The notes under the pieces: model-generated | The model's input: the letters and a program-made list of their open reading frames with translations, nothing else | Databases searched by the model: none | What the model was told of the DNA's origin: nothing | Source of the DNA: Enterococcus viikkiensis | GTDB lineage: Bacteria; Bacillota; Bacilli; Lactobacillales; Enterococcaceae | NCBI RefSeq assembly: GCF_005405345.1 | Contig: NZ_BJDW01000023.1 | Coordinates: forward strand, 1 to 40,076 | Direction: 5' to 3' | Length of the DNA: 40,076 bases | Shown: piece by piece, positions 33,931-40,076 of the stretch | How the letters are laid out: each line of letters starts with the position of its first letter | Numbering within the stretch: the first letter of the stretch is position 1 | Translations under genes and position numbers: made by a program

Positions 33931-34966
33931 ATTCCATTACCTCAAGATCAAAGACTTCGATATTGTCTAACCCGCCATAGATTTCATACCAAGGTTTCGC
34001 ATACTGATCGAGAATTTCATTTAATTCTTCAATATTTTCACGTCCTTGTGTATCGAGCCATTTAATCAAGCCTTCCTTGCCTTTATCGGCATAGACTTGG
34101 ACACCGTCCCGCCAAGTAGCTCGACCGCCTAAGATACCACAATAATTGGCACCATGTTGTCCGGCAAATTTTAATTCATCCCGGAAAATATCCGCAGGTA
34201 CACCAGCACTTAAATAAATGAAGGGCCGGGTTGCCGCTTCACTGGCTTCTTTGAAGTAAGCCGCTGCTTCTTCTTGAGTGTAAACAACGGGATCACTGTT
34301 TTTAGTATAACCTTCAACATATTTAAATAACACAGGAACTTCGACTTTTAAGACATCAATATGATACTTGTCTTGGGTGAACTTCTTAATTGTATCGATT
34401 ACTTTTTTCGGTTTAATCTTTGCGAATTCTGGTGAATGATCATCGGTGATTTTACTGTCGTAAACAATCGGTTCCACAAATACTGGAATATCCGCCGCTA
34501 AAGCTTCTGTTCCTAAGCGTTCTAAGAAGGCATGCTTCACGTCTAAAATTTCCTGTGCTTCATCAGGATCATAATAGACCAAGACTTTCGCCGCATCAGC
34601 GCCTTTTGCTAACAAGCGATCTAAGGATTCGTCTGGCAATAATTCAGGTAAGCGACCGGGTGTATTCGCATCGTAGCCGGTTTTTTCATAAGACATGATC
34701 AAACCACAATTGGGATCTTTGGCCTTGATCCCTTTGAAGCCGTACTGTTCATCTAAAAGGATGGCACTGACGTGTTTGGTTAATTCTTGGGAAACCAATT
34801 CTTTAAACTCATAAACTTGGTCCATTGAGAATTTTTCCTCGCCCATGGCCGTTTGCATCATTTTTTTCATAGAGCCTCGTTGATCGATAGCTAAGGCCGC
34901 AATGACGCCGTGATCATTTGACAATTGTTGCATCTTTTCAAACTTTCCTCTTGAAATTCTTTTCAT
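33929..34966 (-). CDS. lacD: Tagatose-1,6-bisphosphate aldolase (LacD)
   Basis: A class I aldolase splitting tagatose 1,6-bisphosphate (and often fructose 1,6-bisphosphate) into glyceraldehyde 3-phosphate and dihydroxyacetone phosphate. The 345-aa product has Schiff-base Lys207 (DVLKVEVPV), Glu164 (FVEPIVYD), Lys126 and Asp28, matching Lys205/Glu163/Lys125/Asp27 of Streptococcus LacD as I recall them. The start is ATG 34966 behind GGAAGG. A much longer open frame upstream (to 35137) crosses the promoter and is not coding. None of lacA, lacB, lacC or a PTS adjoins, so this is an orphan LacD rather than part of a tagatose-pathway operon. Confidence 0.94.
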   Translation of the reverse strand: MKRISRGKFEKMQQLSNDHGVIAALAIDQRGSMKKMMQTAMGEEKFSMDQVYEFKELVSQELTKHVSAILLDEQYGFKGIKAKDPNCGLIMSYEKTGYDANTPGRLPELLPDESLDRLLAKGADAAKVLVYYDPDEAQEILDVKHAFLERLGTEALAADIPVFVEPIVYDSKITDDHSPEFAKIKPKKVIDTIKKFTQDKYHIDVLKVEVPVLFKYVEGYTKNSDPVVYTQEEAAAYFKEASEAATRPFIYLSAGVPADIFRDELKFAGQHGANYCGILGGRATWRDGVQVYADKGKEGLIKWLDTQGRENIEELNEILDQYAKPWYEIYGGLDNIEVFDLEVME

Positions 34967-35002
34967 GATGAAATCCTTCCTTTCTGATCTTGCTACAATT
35001 TT

Positions 35003-35031
35003 AGTGTAGGACTTTTGCGGAAAAAGACCAA
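35003..35031 (-). promoter_or_regulatory. Candidate promoter of lacD
   Basis: On the minus strand TTGGTC (35026-35031), 17 bases and TACACT (35003-35008), about 37 bases before the start codon. The -35 box is weak. Confidence 0.4.
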
Positions 35032-35103
35032 ATAAAACGATCATTTGTTTGATTGACTTTTTTTTGCTAGACTCTAGGAAATAGGTAGAGGTGAGGAATT
35101 GAC

Positions 35104-35589
35104 ATGGCGAAGAAAAAAATTCAAAAAACCAATGCAATTCGCTTGGTAGAACAAAAGAAAATTGACTATATCGAGCATGAGTATGCTTGGAGTGAAGAGG
35201 ATCTAGGAACGGGCCATGTATCAGAGCAGGTCAAAATCGAACCGGCGCGCATTTTCAAGACTTTAGTTGCAGTAGGAAATAAAACCGGCCCCATAGTAGC
35301 GGTGATTCCAGGCAATCATGAACTGGATCTAAAAAAAATTGCGAAGGCTAGTGGCAATAAAAAAGTTGAGATGCTCCATCTAAGAGATTTGGAAGCGACT
35401 ACCGGTTATATTCGCGGGGGCTGTTCTCCGATTGGAATGAAAAAATTATTTCCAACCTTTGTAGACGCATCGGCAAAAAATTTCGAAAAAATAGCTATTT
35501 CCGCTGGTAGAAGAGGGCTACAAATGGAAATTGCCCCCGACGCCATTATCGAACTGACGCGAGGGCAATTTGTTGAGTTGACGCTTTAA
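35104..35589 (+). CDS. ybaK: YbaK/EbsC-family Cys-tRNA(Pro) deacylase
   Basis: A 161-aa single-domain protein of the YbaK group, which hydrolyses mischarged Cys-tRNA(Pro) after prolyl-tRNA synthetase errors. The conserved Lys lies in RIFKTLVA (about residue 52), with the glycine-rich YIRGGCSPIGMKK segment and a terminal AGRRGLQMEI motif. Enterococcal members have been called EbsC. The start is ATG 35104 behind GAGGTGAGGA. Its stop codon overlaps the stop codon of the converging flavoprotein gene. Confidence 0.93.
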   Translation: MAKKKIQKTNAIRLVEQKKIDYIEHEYAWSEEDLGTGHVSEQVKIEPARIFKTLVAVGNKTGPIVAVIPGNHELDLKKIAKASGNKKVEMLHLRDLEATTGYIRGGCSPIGMKKLFPTFVDASAKNFEKIAISAGRRGLQMEIAPDAIIELTRGQFVELTL

Positions 35590-35599
35590 TCAAAAGCGT
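35581..35599. terminator. Weak hairpin at overlapping convergent stops
   Basis: ACGCTTT and AAAGCGT form a 7-bp hairpin directly over the overlapping stop codons of the ybaK-type and flavoprotein genes. It lacks a proper T run, so termination here is uncertain. Confidence 0.35.
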
Positions 35600-36842
35600 A
35601 ATAAGCGGCGTTTGTTCCGGCAACATAGCCGGTACAAAAGGCGGTGGTGATATTATAGCCGCCAGTATAGCCGTTCACATCGAGCACCTCCCCGGCAAAA
35701 TACAGGCCGGGGATTTTTTTGCTAGCTAAATCTTTAGGATTGACTTCTTTAAGTTCCACACCACCACCGGTAACGAAGGATTTTTCTAAACCAAAGGTCT
35801 TATTGGCGGTCAATGACCAATTTTTACAATAGTCGATTAGTTGCGCACATTGCTCATTAGACGTTTGGGCAAATGTCAGCTCACTGATTCCAACTTTTTC
35901 TAAAAAGAATAACAGTAATCGTTCAGGTAAAATACCGGCTAAAGCATTTTTTAATTGCTTAGTAGAGGCAGAGCCTCGTTCTTTGATCTCAGCTAAAAGT
36001 TCGCCTTTCGTAAGCTGTGGGAAACAATCAAGTTTTAATGTGACTGTTTCTTGGGTTCTCAGCAGCTGATTGACAAAGCTGGAACACCGCAGCGCTGCCG
36101 GGCCCGAAACACCAAAGTGAGTAAACAGCAGATCCATTTCATGGCCGGCAACAGTCTTATTTTTTTGGTCTACTACACTCAAGGACACATCTTGCAGGGA
36201 TAGGCCTTGTAAAGATTTTGCAGCAACAAAATCATCAGTTAAAAAAATCGGTGATTCGGTGGGATATAAGGGTGTCACATGATGACCAACACTTTTCGCA
36301 AAACGGTAGCCGTCTCCTTGTGCACCAGTTGAAGGATAAGTAATGCCCCCTGTAGTAATGACCACGCTTTTAGCCGAATAATCACCTTCAGCGGTACGTA
36401 CCCCTTGAATCGTTGTTCCATCAGAAATGATTTTTTCAACGGGTTCCTTAAAATGCAGCTCCACGTTTAGACTTTCCAATTCCTTCTTTAAAGTGTCGAC
36501 AATTGTCGCTGATTTATTTGATACCGGGAAAATCCGACCATGATCTTCTTCCTTTAAAGCAACCCCACGCTCATTGAAAAAATTCATAATGTCCTGATTA
36601 TCAAATTGAGCAAAGGTACTGTATAAAAAGCGTCCATTTCCAGGTATGTGGGTAATCAGATCCTCTACTGGTCGATTATTTGTCACGTTACAACGACCAC
36701 CACCAGTCATTAACAGCTTTTTACCTAAGCGTTTATTTTTTTCAAAAAGTGCGACTTTGGATCCATTCATCGCAGCAGTAATACTCGTCATCATACCGGC
36801 GGGACCGCCACCGATCACGATCACATCAAATTTGTTTTTCAT
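35586..36842 (-). CDS. NAD(P)/FAD-dependent oxidoreductase (HI0933/BaiN family)
   Basis: A 418-aa flavoprotein with an N-terminal FAD-binding GGGPAGMMTS motif (about residues 11-20), the family signature KKLLMTGGGRCNVTN (about 41-55) and a C-terminal GEVLDVNGYTGGYNIT FAD segment. The family (E. coli YhiN, clostridial BaiN) has unclear general function; some members act on bile-acid intermediates, but this cannot be assumed here. It is monocistronic on the minus strand and full length. Confidence 0.93.
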   Translation of the reverse strand: MKNKFDVIVIGGGPAGMMTSITAAMNGSKVALFEKNKRLGKKLLMTGGGRCNVTNNRPVEDLITHIPGNGRFLYSTFAQFDNQDIMNFFNERGVALKEEDHGRIFPVSNKSATIVDTLKKELESLNVELHFKEPVEKIISDGTTIQGVRTAEGDYSAKSVVITTGGITYPSTGAQGDGYRFAKSVGHHVTPLYPTESPIFLTDDFVAAKSLQGLSLQDVSLSVVDQKNKTVAGHEMDLLFTHFGVSGPAALRCSSFVNQLLRTQETVTLKLDCFPQLTKGELLAEIKERGSASTKQLKNALAGILPERLLLFFLEKVGISELTFAQTSNEQCAQLIDYCKNWSLTANKTFGLEKSFVTGGGVELKEVNPKDLASKKIPGLYFAGEVLDVNGYTGGYNITTAFCTGYVAGTNAAYYAFD

Positions 36843-36980
36843 CTAGTCAACCAACCTCTATTATATTTGTCTGACGATTTTACTTAAAAGTCATTGTTTC
36901 ATTTACGAACATTCCATTTATAAATTGCAGTGTAGCATGAATTAATTCCCACTTCTATTAAAAAATGATGTAAACTATGA

Positions 36981-38348
<1,368 letters not shown>

Positions 38349-38366
38349 TTTTTGGGAGGTTCGAGC

Positions 38367-38395
38367 TTGAAAAAAATGGAAAAGAAACGTAAAGT
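38367..38395 (+). promoter_or_regulatory. Candidate promoter of pgi
   Basis: TTGAAA (38367-38372), 17 bases and TAAAGT (38390-38395), about 40 bases before the pgi start. It overlaps a ten-codon open frame that has its own GGGAGG site. Confidence 0.55.
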
Positions 38396-38433
38396 ATAGG
38401 TTGTACTGAAGTGATTTTCAAGGAGGAAAAATA

Positions 38434-39780
38434 ATGGCACACATTCAATTCGATTACTCGAAAGTAGCACCATTTGTGAGCGACCATGAAATGGACTACA
38501 TCAAAACTGAAGTAGCTCGAGCTCATAAAGAATTACACGAAGGAACTGGCGCAGGAAATGATTTTCTTGGTTGGGTCGATCTTCCTGTAAACTATGATAA
38601 AGATGAATTTGCACGAATCAAAAAAGCAGCTAAAAAAATCCAATCTGATTCTGAAGTTTTAGTTGTTATCGGGATTGGTGGTTCATACTTAGGCGCTCGT
38701 GCAGCAATCGAATTCTTGCATCAAACATTCTTCAATGTTTTAGACAAAGAAGATCGTAAAGCACCGCAAGTATTCTTTGCTGGAAACTCAATCAGCTCAA
38801 CGTATATTGCTGACTTAATCGAAGTCATCGGAGATCGTGATTTCTCAGTTAACGTTATTTCAAAATCAGGAACGACAACTGAACCAGCAATCGCATTCCG
38901 TGTCTTTAAAGAATTATTGATCAAAAAATATGGTGAAGAAGAAGCCAACAAACGTATCTACGCAACAACTGATAAAGCTCGTGGCGCAGTTAAAGTTGAA
39001 GCAGACGCGGCTGGCTGGGAAACATTCGTTATTCCTGATGATGTCGGCGGACGTTTCTCTGTTCTTACAGCTGTTGGTTTATTACCGATCGCAGCAAGTG
39101 GCGCTGATATTGATGCATTGATGCAAGGGGCTGCTGATGCACGTGAAGCATACTCAAGTGATAACTTAGATGAAAATGAAGCCTATCAATATGCAGCACT
39201 TCGTAATATCTTATACCGTAAAGGGAAAGTGACTGAAATCTTAGTCAACTACGAACCAGGAATGCAATACTTCAACGAATGGTGGAAACAATTGTACGGC
39301 GAATCAGAAGGAAAAGACTTGAAAGGGATCTACCCATCAAGTGCCAACTTCTCGACTGACTTGCATTCATTTGGACAATACATCCAAGAAGGTCGTCGTA
39401 ACATTTTCGAAACCATCGTGAAAGTTGAAAAACCACGCAAATCAGTGGCAATTCCTGCACAAGAATCTGACTTAGATGGTTTAGGTTACTTGGAAGGTAA
39501 AGACGTTGACTTTGTTAACTCAAAAGCTTACCAAGGAACATTATTAGCGCATACGGATGGCGGCGTGCCTAACCTAGTGTTAAACATTCCAACAATGGAT
39601 GCGTACACTTTAGGTTATGCAATGTACTTCTTTGAAATCGCAGTTGGAATCTCTGGTTACTTATTAGGGGTTAACCCATTCAACCAACCGGGTGTAGAAG
39701 CATACAAGAAAAATATGTTTGCTTTGCTTGGAAAACCAGGCTTTGAAGATCTAGCTAAAGAATTAAACGATCGTTTATAA
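38434..39780 (+). CDS. pgi: Glucose-6-phosphate isomerase
   Basis: Interconverts glucose 6-phosphate and fructose 6-phosphate in glycolysis. The 448-aa product is the short Firmicute form. Both family signatures are present ([16 protein letters not shown] and [18 protein letters not shown]), along with the SIS-domain phosphate loop SKSGTTTEP and the catalytic Glu region [14 protein letters not shown] strong AAGGAGGAAAAATA site precedes ATG 38434. Codon choice here is visibly more uniform (AAA, GAA, CGT, TTA) than in the neighbours, fitting high expression. It ends in a strong terminator. Confidence 0.98.
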   Translation: MAHIQFDYSKVAPFVSDHEMDYIKTEVARAHKELHEGTGAGNDFLGWVDLPVNYDKDEFARIKKAAKKIQSDSEVLVVIGIGGSYLGARAAIEFLHQTFFNVLDKEDRKAPQVFFAGNSISSTYIADLIEVIGDRDFSVNVISKSGTTTEPAIAFRVFKELLIKKYGEEEANKRIYATTDKARGAVKVEADAAGWETFVIPDDVGGRFSVLTAVGLLPIAASGADIDALMQGAADAREAYSSDNLDENEAYQYAALRNILYRKGKVTEILVNYEPGMQYFNEWWKQLYGESEGKDLKGIYPSSANFSTDLHSFGQYIQEGRRNIFETIVKVEKPRKSVAIPAQESDLDGLGYLEGKDVDFVNSKAYQGTLLAHTDGGVPNLVLNIPTMDAYTLGYAMYFFEIAVGISGYLLGVNPFNQPGVEAYKKNMFALLGKPGFEDLAKELNDRL

Positions 39781-39784
39781 AAAG

Positions 39785-39820
39785 AAAAAACGACTTTCGC
39801 GTTGCGAAGGTCGTTTTTTT
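39785..39820 (+). terminator. Terminator after pgi
   Basis: A 16-bp stem with one U-G pair (AAAAAACGACTTTCGC / GCGAAGGTCGTTTTTT) with a GTT loop and a seven-T tail. Confidence 0.93.
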
Positions 39821-40000
39821 AATTGGTACAGTAAAAATAGGTTGTAACGAATCAAAATCAATGATAAAAAACATTTTTACAGACTGATGAAATCGCTTTA
39901 AAAAAAATAAAGATAAATAAAAAATGAACGTTAGATTAAAAATAACCATAGTTGTTTCTGTTTGTGTTTTGCGAATTTTCTAAAAACTATAATTTTTCCC
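39821..40000. other. AT-rich flank with no gene seen
   Basis: About 180 bases between the pgi terminator and the putative IS end. No open frame with a ribosome binding site and no hairpin of note. Confidence 0.5.
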
Positions 40001-40076
40001 GATAGCGTAAAATATTTTGTGTAAATAGAAATTTAGGGTAGAAAAAGAGAAAGTCCATTCTGTAAAATTAAAGTTA
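40001..40076 (+). repeat. Terminal inverted repeat copy 2 (likely IS end)
   Basis: The exact reverse complement of 2-77. The unit starts GATAGCGTAAAATATT and its interior points out of the window. The bases just inside the two copies (TGAAAAAT at 78-85 and TTTTTCCC at 39993-40000) show no shared target duplication. That is expected if these are two separate insertions. Confidence 0.75.

Noticed and set aside
34967-35137. 57-residue extension of LacD
   Set aside because: It overlaps the divergent ybaK-type gene start and the lacD promoter; ATG 34966 has a proper site and matches the family N-terminus.
36646-36846. Plus-strand open frame opposite the flavoprotein N-terminus
   Set aside because: It is antisense to the conserved FAD-binding region and has no ribosome binding site.

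Overview
The window reads as chromosomal DNA of a low-GC Gram-positive lactic acid bacterium, most likely Enterococcus or a close relative. Supporting signs are the tmRNA tag AKNNNNSYALAA, AGGAGG-type ribosome binding sites, LTA synthase, alsS-alsD, LacD, and an LPXTG-like surface adhesin with Cna-B/SpaA repeats. Nearly all of the 40 kb is ordinary chromosomal gene content. I see no phage, plasmid, CRISPR array, rRNA or tRNA. The two ends carry the same 76 bp in opposite orientation (2-77 and the reverse complement of 40001-40076). The best reading is that the window is a contig that stops inside two inverted copies of an insertion sequence whose bodies lie outside it.

Layout. 0.2-4.5 kb: a frameshifted PepSY lipoprotein, an unknown 127-aa protein, a DUF1697 protein, then on the minus strand a LacI-type regulator behind a small unknown gene, and a radical SAM protein. 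4.7-7.2 kb: alsS-alsD, turning pyruvate into acetoin, with a clear promoter and terminator. 7.2-9.8 kb: a secreted PcsB-like coiled-coil M23 peptidoglycan hydrolase, a free methionine-R-sulfoxide reductase and a small unknown protein. 9.9-15.3 kb: icd and acnA on the minus strand, divergent from citZ, which together run oxaloacetate + acetyl-CoA to 2-oxoglutarate. 15.5-20.3 kb: an aldo/keto reductase and a large cell-wall adhesin. 20.4-24.2 kb: a four-gene siderophore ABC importer behind a Fur box. 24.4-24.9 kb: ssrA (tmRNA). 25.0-27.2 kb: an OmpR-type two-component system. 27.3-31.7 kb: an NCS2 purine permease, an unknown 4-TM protein and LTA synthase. 31.9-36.8 kb: an RlmI-like methyltransferase, an AroD-like protein, LacD, a YbaK/EbsC deacylase and a HI0933-type flavoprotein. 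37.0-39.8 kb: gdhA and pgi.

Metabolic logic. citZ-acnA-icd makes 2-oxoglutarate and gdhA, 22 kb away, can aminate it to glutamate. The cell may therefore make its own glutamate, which is unusual for the better-known enterococci. The isocitrate dehydrogenase carries the Asp-Ile pair typical of NAD-dependent enzymes, so this branch probably yields NADH while GdhA consumes NADPH.

The observations most worth following are: the AroD-like protein, which keeps the Schiff-base lysine but has lost the catalytic His, the substrate-binding Arg and a lid Gln; the TCA-branch cluster with its NAD-type Icd; the adhesin with a YPQTN sorting motif and one Cna-B repeat lacking the usual Asn; and the inverted IS-like ends. 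I did not find a convincing wholly new multi-gene system.
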